A stretch of 64,000 nucleotides of DNA from Anaerostipes sp. 992a (GCF_001940245.1 NZ_MJIG01000003.1:282001-346000), one strand, 5' to 3'. Counted from the stretch's first letter, positions 24,802 to 33,780 are shown. Made by a program: numbers and translations. Notes: generated from the letters alone by a model not told the origin.

Positions 24802-26181
24802 ATGAAAGAAAAAGTCAGACGATGGGACACAGTGATGTGGATTTTCATCAAAGGAATTTTGTATTTATTGCTTATGGGAACATTTTTGGTCTGTTTAGGA
24901 AAGGAGAGCCATTCGTTACGAGCACTTTCCAGAACACTGGGAATTACCATCACGACATTTTTAGTTGTAGAGATGTTATTTTTATCTATTTATGGGAAAT
25001 ATGACGTGGGAAGGAAGAAGAGTAAGCCTATTATCGTATCACTCGGGCTTGCAACCTTTTTTACGGATATTATCACATATGTGCAGCTGATGATCATGAG
25101 GACAAACGAACCAAGTATTTATGCTTTTCGTATACGAAGTATCAGTTGGTTGATACTGGCGTTTGCCATGCAATTGTTGTTGATCGCGATTTTTGTTTAT
25201 TTGGGAAATGAGTTGTTTTTCTTGATCAATAAGCCAGAGAAGACGTGTATTGTTACGTCAAGTCAGAAGAATCTGGATGCAATCATGCGTGTAATTTCCA
25301 AATATCAGAAGCAGTATCATCCGGAGGCGGTATTTGATTATAAAGAGAAGGATATTCTAGAGAGGATTAAGGACTATCAGACGGTATTCATCTATGAAGT
25401 TCCAGTCCAAAAGCGAACCGAGATCATACGGTTTTGTTATCAGGAAAGAATCAACATTTATTATAATCCAGAGCTGCATGATATAATCGAGGTGAATGCA
25501 GAGTATTATATGCTTGATGATGTTTCTCTGCTTAATTCGGATGTGCAGAGTCTTACGATGGAACAGAGGATCATGAAGCGGTTGCTGGATTTAACACTGG
25601 CGATTGTAATAGGAGTGATTACGCTTCCATTTTCGATTGGAGCGGCCATTGCAATCAAATGTTATGATGGTGGATCTGTTTTTTTTAAGCAAAAGAGAGC
25701 AACCTTGAATGGACGTATTTTTGAAGTGTATAAGTTCCGTACGATGAAAGAACATGTAGAGAATCGATCTGCCAGAAAAGGTGATAGTCGAATTACAAAA
25801 CCAGGAAGCTTTTTACGGAAAACCAGGATTGATGAGCTACCACAGCTGATCAATATTCTAAAAGGGGATATGTCATTTGTAGGTCCCCGTCCGGAGATGA
25901 TTGAGAACGTGACTGCTTATACGAAGCAGCTTCCGGAGTTCAAGTATCGACTGCGGGTGAAGGCAGGGCTTACCGGATATGCACAGGTGGCAGGAAAATA
26001 TAATACGACACCTAAGGACAAGCTGGTCATGGATATTATGTACATTGAGAATTACAGTATTTTAAAAGATATCCAGCTGATCTTTCAGACAGTGGGAGTA
26101 GTATTAAAGCCAGATAGTACAGAAGCTTTTGATGATTCAGAAAAAGAAAAGCAGCTTTTGTTTCATCCGGCAGAAGAATAG
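24802..26181 (+). CDS. Polyprenyl-phosphate sugar-1-phosphate transferase (exopolysaccharide initiation)
   Basis: 459 residues. Four or so N-terminal membrane segments (about residues 10-140), a central cytosolic part, one more membrane helix (LDLTLAIVIGVITLPFSIGAAIAI, about 255-280) and the bacterial sugar transferase domain: DGGSVFFKQKR, FEVYKFRTM, RKTRIDELPQLINILKGDMSFVGPRPE and TGYAQVAGKYNTTP. It moves a sugar phosphate from a nucleotide sugar to undecaprenyl phosphate, starting a surface polymer. It is first in an operon with a perfect promoter; the next four genes follow with gaps of 20 bp or less or overlap. Confidence 0.92.
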   Translation: MKEKVRRWDTVMWIFIKGILYLLLMGTFLVCLGKESHSLRALSRTLGITITTFLVVEMLFLSIYGKYDVGRKKSKPIIVSLGLATFFTDIITYVQLMIMRTNEPSIYAFRIRSISWLILAFAMQLLLIAIFVYLGNELFFLINKPEKTCIVTSSQKNLDAIMRVISKYQKQYHPEAVFDYKEKDILERIKDYQTVFIYEVPVQKRTEIIRFCYQERINIYYNPELHDIIEVNAEYYMLDDVSLLNSDVQSLTMEQRIMKRLLDLTLAIVIGVITLPFSIGAAIAIKCYDGGSVFFKQKRATLNGRIFEVYKFRTMKEHVENRSARKGDSRITKPGSFLRKTRIDELPQLINILKGDMSFVGPRPEMIENVTAYTKQLPEFKYRLRVKAGLTGYAQVAGKYNTTPKDKLVMDIMYIENYSILKDIQLIFQTVGVVLKPDSTEAFDDSEKEKQLLFHPAEE

Positions 26182-26200
26182 ATGAGAAAAGAGGGATTTT

Positions 26201-27322
26201 GTGAAGGTATTTTTAATCAAGCTTTTTCAGATGGGAATGGCAGTTTTGTATGCACCATGCAAATGCCTTCCGACAAACGAAAATAAGGTGGTTTTTTTAA
26301 GCCGCCAGGCCAATGAAGTGAATCTGGACTTCCGTCTTCTTCAGCAATCCCTGAGAAAAAAGAAGCCGGATGTGAACATCATAAATATCTGTAAGAGATG
26401 CGATTCTGGGGTGAAAGATTATGTGGTTTTTGCATGGTGCTTGCTAAAGAGTCTGTATCATATTGCCACAGCAAGGGTATGTGTGTTGGATACGTATTGG
26501 CCTCCGATTTCCATGTTGAAGCATAAGAAAGACCTAACGGTCATTCAGCTTTGGCATGCCATGGGCAAGATCAAGCAGTCAGGTTATCAGTCACTGGGTC
26601 GGGAAGGTGGACGAAATGAGAAGATTGCCAAAGCCATGGCAATGCATAAGAACTATGATATTGTTATTGCGGGTGGTAAGGCGTGGAACCCATTTTATTG
26701 TCAATCCTTTGGTGTGAAAGAAGAGGTACTTTTAAATTGTGGTCTTCCAAGGATGGATTACCTTCTTCAGATGGAGCAAAAGACGAGAAAGAGAATTCTG
26801 GAGCAATATCCGGAGTTTCAGAAGAAGAAGGTGCTTCTCTATGCACCTACGTTTCGAAGAGGCTGGGAAGCGCATTGGGAGGAATTGGCTCAGTGTGTTG
26901 ATTTTGAGCAATATATTCTGATTTTAAAAAGTCATCCTAATCAAAAGCTTGATAAGGTGGCAAAAGAGGTATATACTTGTGATGAGTTTAAAGCAGTGGA
27001 TCTGTTGACCGTGTGTGATTATCTGATTACAGATTATTCAGCAATTGCAGTAGAAGGAGCTGTTTTAAATAAGCAGACATATTATTATGTATATGATTAT
27101 GACGAATATGATGAGAAAAATGGTTTGAATATTAATCTTTTTGAGACTATGCCGGGATGCGTTTTTCGAAAGGCGTCAGATCTTGCGGAAGCATTGGAAA
27201 GGGATGAGTATCCGCAGGAATTGTTGGATGAGTATCGGAGAAAGTACCTTCCAGAACGTATGGGTGTTTCAACAAAGACGATTTCAAATATAATAATTGA
27301 AAAAATGGGGAAAAAGCAATGA
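26201..27322 (+). CDS. CDP-glycerol:polyol glycerophosphotransferase (TagB/TagF family)
   Basis: 373 residues. The family's conserved blocks are visible: IQLWHAMGKIKQSGYQSLGREGGR, YAPTFRRGWEAHW, ILKSHPNQK and the CDYLITDYSAIAVEGAVLNK acceptor/active-site region. It would transfer glycerol phosphate from CDP-glycerol to a membrane-linked sugar or growing chain, as in teichoic acid synthesis. It starts at GTG with a GAGGG RBS, 20 bp after the sugar transferase, and its stop overlaps the next ATG (ATGA). No CDP-glycerol cytidylyltransferase is in the window unless the nucleotidyltransferase at 28384 plays that role. Confidence 0.85.
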   Translation: MKVFLIKLFQMGMAVLYAPCKCLPTNENKVVFLSRQANEVNLDFRLLQQSLRKKKPDVNIINICKRCDSGVKDYVVFAWCLLKSLYHIATARVCVLDTYWPPISMLKHKKDLTVIQLWHAMGKIKQSGYQSLGREGGRNEKIAKAMAMHKNYDIVIAGGKAWNPFYCQSFGVKEEVLLNCGLPRMDYLLQMEQKTRKRILEQYPEFQKKKVLLYAPTFRRGWEAHWEELAQCVDFEQYILILKSHPNQKLDKVAKEVYTCDEFKAVDLLTVCDYLITDYSAIAVEGAVLNKQTYYYVYDYDEYDEKNGLNINLFETMPGCVFRKASDLAEALERDEYPQELLDEYRRKYLPERMGVSTKTISNIIIEKMGKKQ

Positions 27323-28374
27323 AAATAATGAAATTGATAAAAAAATGCATGAAAATAATGAAGCTTTTTGTATTGTACTGGAGAAGGATTATTTTTGCAA
27401 AGGATCATTTTGATGTGCCGCTTAAGACAAAATTAAAGTCTAATATTTTTGGCGGATATCTGGCAGACCAATATGTTTTGTATGATTTTGATCATAATGA
27501 TAAGAATGAATATCTTTCAGAATTTGACTGGTATCGTTCCCGTTATATTAATGAACCTTTTGATTTTATGATGAATAATAAAGTTGTCTGTGCCGAAGTG
27601 TTAAAGCAGTATGTAAGAGTTCCAGAGACCTATGCTGTGAAAAATAGAGGATTTTTAACAAGTACCGATGATAAATATACCAGCTATGAAGACTTGTATG
27701 AACTGTTAAAGCAAAAGAAAAAGTTATTTATTAAGCCATTTGGTGCAGGAAAAGGAACTGGCGTTAACCAGTTTCAGTATATCAATGGAAAACCGTATAT
27801 TGGGATAAAACGAAGCTCCAGAAAAGAGATCATTAACTATATGAGAAAAAATGATGACTGGATGATCAGTGAATGTATGCAGCAGCATTCATATTCCTCT
27901 GATCTTTATGATAAAACTGTCAATACGATTCGTTTGATTACTATGAGGGATATTGAGACTCAGAAAATTAAAATTTTCTTTGCTGTTCAGAGAATTGGTA
28001 CTTCTGTAACCATTCCAGTAGATAACGGAAGCCGTGGAGGACTGGTCAGCAAGATTGATCTTGAGACTGGAGAATTGTCAGAAGCACGAAGTCTGCACTC
28101 CTTAGAGGTGCATGAGGTACATCCGGATTCCGGAGCTAAGATCAAAGGTGCGGTCATTCCAGGATGGCAGGATATTAAGAAGGAGATTCTTGCATTGGCC
28201 AACAAAGTATCCTTTATGCATTTTATTGCCTGGGATATTCTTGTGACAGAAGAAGGAATCTGCATTATCGAAGCGAATACTTCTTCCGGTGTTAATATTA
28301 TTCAGCTTTGGGGTGGACAGCGCAACAAAGAATTAGGTGATTTTTATCGTTACCACAAAGCAATTCGCAAATAG
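27319..28374 (+). CDS. Sugar-transfer-associated ATP-grasp protein
   Basis: 351 residues. Features of an ATP-grasp ligase of the sugar-transfer-associated class: KLFIKPFGAGKGTGVNQF (ATP-binding Lys and Gly loop, around residues 134-151), NTIRLITMRD, DNGSRGGLVSKIDLETG, and the C-terminal metal site WDILVTEEGICIIEANTSSGV. Such proteins are predicted to ligate an amino acid or other carboxylate to an amine or hydroxyl on a surface polymer; no substrate is known. A basic N-terminus (MKIMKLIKKCMKIMKL) may associate with membrane. It overlaps the preceding gene (ATGA) and precedes the nucleotidyltransferase by 9 bp. Confidence 0.78.
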   Translation: MKIMKLIKKCMKIMKLFVLYWRRIIFAKDHFDVPLKTKLKSNIFGGYLADQYVLYDFDHNDKNEYLSEFDWYRSRYINEPFDFMMNNKVVCAEVLKQYVRVPETYAVKNRGFLTSTDDKYTSYEDLYELLKQKKKLFIKPFGAGKGTGVNQFQYINGKPYIGIKRSSRKEIINYMRKNDDWMISECMQQHSYSSDLYDKTVNTIRLITMRDIETQKIKIFFAVQRIGTSVTIPVDNGSRGGLVSKIDLETGELSEARSLHSLEVHEVHPDSGAKIKGAVIPGWQDIKKEILALANKVSFMHFIAWDILVTEEGICIIEANTSSGVNIIQLWGGQRNKELGDFYRYHKAIRK

Positions 28375-28383
28375 GAGAATACG

Positions 28384-28992
28384 ATGATTTATATAATTAT
28401 GGCGGATGGAAAAGGAACTAGATGGAATAATTATCAGAATATTCCTAAGCACCTGATACAGATTGATGGAGAGACGCTTTTAGCCAGGACAACCAGACTT
28501 TTAAAAGAGTATGAGCCTACCTGTCAGGTCTTTATTACCACCCATAATCCAGAATATGAGACGGAAGGAGCAATTCTCTATGAACCGTTAAACAATCATT
28601 TGGAAATCGATCGGTTTACGGAAGAGTTGATTGACGATAATATTTGTTTTCTATATGGAGATACCTATTATTCTGCAGATGCGATTCGCGAGATTACGGA
28701 GATGGAAGCCGAAGATCTTCTCTTTTTTGGAACACAGAAGTCTATCATTGGTGTAAAGATCAAAGATGGAGAGTTGTTCAAAAGACATGTGCATCGTGTG
28801 AGAAATCTGTATCTGGAAGGAAAGATTGAAAAGTGCATAGGATGGCAGGTATATCAGTCGTTCCAGAATCTTCCGTTTGGTAAGAATCAGATCGCTGGAA
28901 AATTTGTACTGATTGAAGATTGGACAAAAGATTTTAATTCACCGGATGATTTTGAAAATAGTAAATTCATTGGTGACAAAGATAAATGTTAA
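28384..28992 (+). CDS. NTP-transferase-fold nucleotidyltransferase
   Basis: 202 residues. YIIMADGKGTRWNNYQNIPKHLIQIDGETLL is the nucleotide-binding start of the MobA/sugar nucleotidyltransferase fold (with Lys of PKHLI), and FLYGDTYYSADAI supplies the metal-binding Asp. It probably activates a sugar or alcohol phosphate as an NDP derivative for the surrounding polymer operon. The second half is shorter and less conserved than in standard GlmU/RfbA enzymes, so a substrate cannot be named. Confidence 0.75.
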   Translation: MIYIIMADGKGTRWNNYQNIPKHLIQIDGETLLARTTRLLKEYEPTCQVFITTHNPEYETEGAILYEPLNNHLEIDRFTEELIDDNICFLYGDTYYSADAIREITEMEAEDLLFFGTQKSIIGVKIKDGELFKRHVHRVRNLYLEGKIEKCIGWQVYQSFQNLPFGKNQIAGKFVLIEDWTKDFNSPDDFENSKFIGDKDKC

Positions 28993-29010
28993 AGAGTGGA
29001 GGCAATAAGT

Positions 29011-31299
29011 ATGATTGATGTTAAAAATATCGCAACCAGAAGAATCAAACGTCTGGTGCTCAATGCATGGGCTTTTGGGCCAGCAGCAAAAGGATTTACA
29101 GGAAGAGCGGCAAAGACATGGAAGCGTAAGGTGTACCGTGATCTAAAAGCCGATAATGGATATACGAAAAAGGAAAAACTGCGAGCATATAGTTATGGAT
29201 TTATGCCTTCCACGATGGAACATTTTGGAATTAAGCGTAGCAATGCGAAAAGATTTATTTCTGAAAGAGATTATCTATATCTTCGTCCTATGAATGGAAG
29301 CTATAATAAATGGCTGGGAGATATGGTAACTTTGCGTAATATTTTCAAACCATACGCAGATCATATGCCAGAATGTTATTATCAGTTTACACGACGTGAT
29401 GGAGAGATGTTCATTATTCCTCTGAACGATTGCCCAACGGATGGATATAGTCTGGATGACGTATTTGATTTGATCAAGGAGAAAAAGGAACTGTTGTTGA
29501 CAGATTTAAGATGTAAAAATTATTTTCTGTTAAAATATGAGGGGAATGGCAAATATACCATCAATGGAGAAAAACTCAATAAGAAGATTTTCCGTCAGTG
29601 GTTTGATGAACGGAAAAAGATGTATGTATTGATGGAAAAGGTTCACCCTGCAAAGAAATTTGCAGGAACAAGAGAAATCAGAAGCAATTATGTACGTCTT
29701 TATATATATAATGATGGAGGCAATACACCAGCCATCGGCAATGCTTTTTATGTTCTTTTAGATGAAGAGAGAATTGAAGCTCCGATTAATGTACAAACAG
29801 GAACGTACAATGGAGGACGTGCTTTTTCAAAAGAGGACGAGGTAGTAACGACCTATAAGAAGGTGCCATCTACAGGAGAAGATCTGAAAGGAGAAATTCC
29901 GTGCTGGGATGATATTTGTCAGACGGTAGATAGCTTATGCCGTTTTGTACCACAGCTTGAATTTATGGGAATGGATTTGATCATTACAGAAGATGGTTTT
30001 AAGATTATGAAGATCATAAACAATCCATCCTATCCAAAGACGTATCCATTTGATAAGAAGATGGTGGCATTTTTCAAAGGAAAATTAAAACAGAAAAAGG
30101 ATAATTATAAGAAGAGCGGAAATGTATTCCAGAGAGGTTTTAAGAAATTAAAGCTTCGTGTAAGAAGAAAATTTGCCAGACTATTTTATCCAAGAGGTTT
30201 GCGTCCATATTTAAGTATTACATGGATCCGAGATGTACTGGTTGATTTTAAATCCAATAAAGAAGCTACGGTAGGGGAGAAATTATGGGCATATCGCAAT
30301 GGATTCTTATCTTACCGTTTAAAACAATATGGCATTACAAAAAAGAACAGAAAAGAGTTTATTTCTGATTTTGAATACAAATGGCTGAGACATATTAATG
30401 GAAAACATAAAGAATGGATGGAAGATAAGATTACAGTCAAGTACATTGCTTCTGACTTTAATCAAATGTTCCCAGAATATTATTACCATATCAGCTACAA
30501 AAATGGCGCAACACGAATCATTCCGATGATGGACTGTCCAAAAGAAGAATATGGAACAACCTTTGATGATGTGATCAGACTTGCCAAGGAAAAAGGAGAA
30601 CTGGCATTAAAACCAGATCAGGGTTCTCATGGAGATGGTTTCTATCGACTGACTTATAAAGATGACAAGTTCTACTTAAATTTCCAGGAAGCAACGGAAG
30701 AGGAAATCATCAGTATCCTGGCAGATAAAAATAACCAGTATCTGATTACGGAATACATTCAGATGCATCCAGATTTCAAGAAGATTTACAGTGGGGCAGT
30801 AAATACGATTCGTATTATCGTATTTAAAAAGGATGGAAGAACTCCTCAGATTGGTAACTGTTATATGAGATTCGGTTCCAAGCAGACAGGTGCTGTGGAT
30901 AACTTAGGTGCTGGTGGTATGTTTGCTCAGTTAGATGTGGACACCGGATTTTACCACAATGCGAAGATTTTCGTAGACAACTCAATCATCGATTGTCCAA
31001 GACATCCAGATACTAATACGCTGATCGAAGGATATATTCCTCATTGGGAACAAGTTAAAGCAGATGTATTAAAGGTAGCTGCGGCTATTCCACAGTTGGA
31101 ATTCTTTGGATTTGACCTTGCAGTGACAGAAGACGGTATTAAATTCCCGGAAATCAACCGTTTCCCTGATTATCCTCGTATGGAAAAATACTCAAGAGAC
31201 ACGATTGATTACCTATTATATAAGCTGGATAAGAAGAAAAAACGTTATGGCTATGATAATAATCGTAATCATACGCTGGTTCATCTGCCAAGACGCTAG
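29011..31299 (+). CDS. Tandem sugar-transfer-associated ATP-grasp protein with degenerate first half
   Basis: 762 residues made of two homologous halves (about 1-375 and 390-762), each starting with RAYSYGF/WAYRNGF-like and YLRPMNGSYNKWLGD/WLRHINGKHKEWMED segments. The second half keeps the ATP-grasp residues: LALKPDQGSHGDGFY (about 529-543), NTIRIIVFKKDG, GAVDNLGAGGM and FDLAVTEDGIKFPEINRFPDYP. In the first half these positions read LLLTDLRCKNYFLLKY, SNYVRLYIYNDG and GFKIMKIINNPSYP, so the ATP lysine/Gly loop and metal-binding Glu are lost. The first half looks structural or regulatory. The ATG at 29011 follows GTGGAGG; an earlier in-frame start (28996) is less likely. It is the last gene of the operon. 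Confidence 0.78.
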   Translation: MIDVKNIATRRIKRLVLNAWAFGPAAKGFTGRAAKTWKRKVYRDLKADNGYTKKEKLRAYSYGFMPSTMEHFGIKRSNAKRFISERDYLYLRPMNGSYNKWLGDMVTLRNIFKPYADHMPECYYQFTRRDGEMFIIPLNDCPTDGYSLDDVFDLIKEKKELLLTDLRCKNYFLLKYEGNGKYTINGEKLNKKIFRQWFDERKKMYVLMEKVHPAKKFAGTREIRSNYVRLYIYNDGGNTPAIGNAFYVLLDEERIEAPINVQTGTYNGGRAFSKEDEVVTTYKKVPSTGEDLKGEIPCWDDICQTVDSLCRFVPQLEFMGMDLIITEDGFKIMKIINNPSYPKTYPFDKKMVAFFKGKLKQKKDNYKKSGNVFQRGFKKLKLRVRRKFARLFYPRGLRPYLSITWIRDVLVDFKSNKEATVGEKLWAYRNGFLSYRLKQYGITKKNRKEFISDFEYKWLRHINGKHKEWMEDKITVKYIASDFNQMFPEYYYHISYKNGATRIIPMMDCPKEEYGTTFDDVIRLAKEKGELALKPDQGSHGDGFYRLTYKDDKFYLNFQEATEEEIISILADKNNQYLITEYIQMHPDFKKIYSGAVNTIRIIVFKKDGRTPQIGNCYMRFGSKQTGAVDNLGAGGMFAQLDVDTGFYHNAKIFVDNSIIDCPRHPDTNTLIEGYIPHWEQVKADVLKVAAAIPQLEFFGFDLAVTEDGIKFPEINRFPDYPRMEKYSRDTIDYLLYKLDKKKKRYGYDNNRNHTLVHLPRR

Positions 31300-31314
31300 A
31301 AGACTAAAAGAGAC

Positions 31315-31343
31315 TTTACAAATTCAGTAAAATAAGCTATGAT
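31315..31343 (+). promoter_or_regulatory. Promoter of the FMN riboswitch transcript
   Basis: TTTACA (31315-31320), 17 bp, TATGAT (31338-31343), about 20 bp before the aptamer. Confidence 0.65.
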
Positions 31344-31365
31344 AAATAATGTAGATAAACATATA

Positions 31366-31473
31366 TTTCTTCAGGGCAGGGTGTAATTCCCTACCGGCGG
31401 TAAAGCCCGCGAGCCGTAAGGCATGATTCGGTGTAATTCCGAAGCCGACAGTATAGTCTGGATGAGAGAAGAG
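31366..31473 (+). promoter_or_regulatory. FMN riboswitch (RFN element)
   Basis: Canonical RFN conserved blocks in order: TTCAGGGCAGGGTGTAAT, CCCTACCGGCGGTAAAGCCC, GCGAGCC, TTCGGTGTAATTCCGAAGCC, GACAGTATAGTCTGGATG and AGAGAAG. The P1 stem is TTCTTC/GAGAAG. It should bind FMN and end transcription at the following terminator. No riboflavin synthesis or transport gene follows; the next CDS is an FGGY kinase 300 bp away, beyond the terminator. Confidence 0.95.
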
Positions 31474-31504
31474 AGTAATGATTTGTTCGTTTTTTTGATG
31501 TGAG

Positions 31505-31537
31505 AAGCTCTGAATATTTATATATTCAGGGCTTTTT
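31505..31537 (+). terminator. Terminator of the FMN riboswitch
   Basis: A 13-bp stem, AAGCTCTGAATAT (31505-31517) with ATATTCAGGGCTT (31522-31534), one G-T pair, loop TTAT, then T run. Confidence 0.85.
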
Positions 31538-31665
31538 ATCATATGGGAAACTTCGTTCCCTATATGATAAAAACGCTTCGAGGAATCGCACTTCGGCGGA
31601 GGAGAAGATGCTACTATCGTAGCCCGCCTCAGGCGTAGAATCTCGTTTTGCTAGATTCTTTTTCA
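31537..31665. repeat. Palindrome-rich stretch between riboswitch and FGGY kinase
   Basis: TATCATAT-GGGAA pairs with TTCCC-TATATGATA (31537-31570), GCTAC/GTAGC follows around 31610-31624 within a GC-richer block, and AGAATCT/AGATTCT plus TTTTTC (about 31636-31665) forms a terminator-like hairpin. No gene was found in 31538-31775. It looks like a mosaic of intergenic palindromes, perhaps left by a deletion or insertion. Confidence 0.5.
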
Positions 31666-31775
31666 TTTACATAAGAAAAATTTTCTTGCATCTGGCATGA
31701 AAATAACCATAGAAGAACATGAAAAACTCTCGGAAACTGTCGTTGAAGATGTAAGAAAGAAAGGAGACGTTTTTT

Positions 31776-33320
31776 ATGGAACGGTATTATGCAGGATTTG
31801 ATGCAGGAACACAAAGTGTAAAAGTAGTCATTTGTAATGAGAAGATGGAATGCGTGGCATCTGACAGTCAGCCTACCACGCTGTATTATCCAAATCCAGG
31901 TTGGGTAGAAATGGATGTGGACGAATATTTGAAGCTGACAAAAGTCTGTCTGAAAAAATGTACGGATGAAATGAGAGCAAAGGGATTGGATGTAAATCAG
32001 ATTCAGTCCGTTATGGGAGATGGTATTATCTGTGGTATTGCGGGCGTTGATCAGGACGGAAATGCCATCACCCCATATATCAATTATCTGGATTCCAGAA
32101 CGGCCAGGGATGTTCAGGAGATCAATGAAAGAAATCTGGATATTTGGGGACGAGAAACAGGAAATGCTGAGGCTAACTGTATGTTCCCGGCAATGATTGC
32201 TCGTTGGCTGTTAAAAAATCATAAGGAATTTCAGAAAAAAGGTGTAAAATTTATTCACAATGCGCCATATGTACTGGCACATCTGGCTGGACTTTCCGCC
32301 GGAGAGATGTTTATCGACTGGGGAGCAATGTCCGGTTGGGGTATGGGATACAATGTTTATGAAAAGAAATGGTCAGAAGAACAGTTGGATATTCTTGGTA
32401 TTGATCCATCTTATATGCCTAGAATTGTAAGGCCTTGGGATATTATTGGCAAGCTTTCCAAAGAAGCGGCACAAGAAACTGGTCTTCCAGAGGGAATCCC
32501 AATCTGTGCAGGAGCCGGAGATACGATGCAGTCCATGATCGGAAGCGGAATTTTGGAGGCTGGTCATGCGGTGGATGTAGCTGGGACCTGTGCTATGTTC
32601 TGTGTTTCTACCAATGGAATCATTCCAGAACTGAGTAAAAAGGGAAGTGGCTTGATCTTCAATAGTGGAACCTTGCCGGATACTTATTTTTACTGGGGAT
32701 TTATCCGGACGGGGGGATTGGCGTTGCGCTGGTATAAAGACCAGATCTGTAAAAAAGAGCAGGATGGGGACTATTATCAGGTGATGAGTAAGGAGGCCAG
32801 TAAGGTTCCAGCAGGGTCCAATGGAGTGTTATTCCTCCCATATTTGACTGGTGGAAGCGGTGAGAATGCCAATGCATGTGGATGCTTTTTGAATATGACA
32901 TTGGATACCGATCAATTTGTCTTATGGAGAGCCGTTTTGGAGGCAATTGGATATGATTATATGGAAATTACAGATATCTATCGTAGTGCAGGGGTAGATT
33001 TGAGTAGAATTGCAATTACAGAAGGTGGAAGCAGAGATGATCTTTGGAACCAGATGAAGGCAGATATGTTGGATAGCAAGGTGATTACACTGGAGAATGC
33101 TGGAGGAGCAGTGGTTACTAATTGTCTTTTTGGGGCTTATGCAGTGAATCATATTCAGGATATCAAAGGAAAACTGGAAGGATATTTAAAAATCAAAAAA
33201 AATTATCAGCCAGATGAGGAACAGACCAAGATTTATCGCGAGCTGTATCAGGTGCAAAAGGAACTGGTCAAACAGGATCTGGGTGCAGCATTTGCAAAAT
33301 TAGAAAAAATTAGAAATTAA
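31776..33320 (+). CDS. FGGY-family carbohydrate kinase (xylulokinase-like)
   Basis: 514 residues. YAGFDAGTQSVKVVI is the N-terminal phosphate-binding loop of the FGGY family, with NYLDSRTARD, a GAGDTMQSMIGSGILEAG nucleotide region and the C-terminal ITEGGSRDDLWNQMKADMLD adenosine segment; GWVEMDVDEYLK is also a family mark. It phosphorylates a sugar or polyol, xylulose being the closest guess. The substrate is uncertain because no partner isomerase or transporter is adjacent. It lies beyond the FMN riboswitch terminator and is probably not controlled by it. Confidence 0.85.
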   Translation: MERYYAGFDAGTQSVKVVICNEKMECVASDSQPTTLYYPNPGWVEMDVDEYLKLTKVCLKKCTDEMRAKGLDVNQIQSVMGDGIICGIAGVDQDGNAITPYINYLDSRTARDVQEINERNLDIWGRETGNAEANCMFPAMIARWLLKNHKEFQKKGVKFIHNAPYVLAHLAGLSAGEMFIDWGAMSGWGMGYNVYEKKWSEEQLDILGIDPSYMPRIVRPWDIIGKLSKEAAQETGLPEGIPICAGAGDTMQSMIGSGILEAGHAVDVAGTCAMFCVSTNGIIPELSKKGSGLIFNSGTLPDTYFYWGFIRTGGLALRWYKDQICKKEQDGDYYQVMSKEASKVPAGSNGVLFLPYLTGGSGENANACGCFLNMTLDTDQFVLWRAVLEAIGYDYMEITDIYRSAGVDLSRIAITEGGSRDDLWNQMKADMLDSKVITLENAGGAVVTNCLFGAYAVNHIQDIKGKLEGYLKIKKNYQPDEEQTKIYRELYQVQKELVKQDLGAAFAKLEKIRN

Positions 33321-33384
33321 ATCTGTATAAAACTTTTGAAGTTACAAATACTATAAGAGCAGAAAGATAAAGGAGGAAATGATT

Positions 33385-33699
33385 ATGCCATTATTAACGT
33401 GTTCTGCTCAGAGCTGTATTTATAACAAGGGAATGAATTGTAGCAGAGGAGATATTCAGGTAGAAGGAAGTCAGGCAAGAAGCTCCGAGGATACCTGTTG
33501 TCATAGTTTTGAAGAAAGAACGAAAAATGGAGCAGAAAATTCTATGGGACATGCATCTGCGGTGATCGATATTGATTGTAAGGCAGAAACCTGTGTATAC
33601 AATGAAAACTGTAAATGCACTGCAGGTAAAGTGGGAATTGTGGGTGCCAGTGCCTGCGAACCGGAAGAAACAGAGTGTGCAAGCTACCGAAAAGGATAA
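33385..33699 (+). CDS. DUF1540-repeat cysteine-rich protein
   Basis: 104 residues made of two DUF1540 repeats, each with four conserved Cys: CSAQSCIYNKGMNCSRG...CCHSF (about 5-40) and CKAETCVYNENCKCTAG...CASY (about 65-101). The spacing suggests metal binding. The role of DUF1540 proteins is unknown; some are seen in sporulating Clostridia. The ATG at 33385 lies 8 nt after AGGAGG; the ATG at 33379 is too close to it. Confidence 0.8.
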   Translation: MPLLTCSAQSCIYNKGMNCSRGDIQVEGSQARSSEDTCCHSFEERTKNGAENSMGHASAVIDIDCKAETCVYNENCKCTAGKVGIVGASACEPEETECASYRKG

Positions 33700-33780
33700 A
33701 GTGAAAAATAGTCATGAAAAGTAATTATAAAAGAAATTTATTATAGTATTATTTTTCATAGAAAGAAATGATGATTAAAA

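Noticed and set aside
31776-33320. FMN control of the FGGY kinase
   Set aside because: A strong terminator and a further terminator-like hairpin lie between the riboswitch and the kinase, and FGGY kinases have no known link to flavin control.
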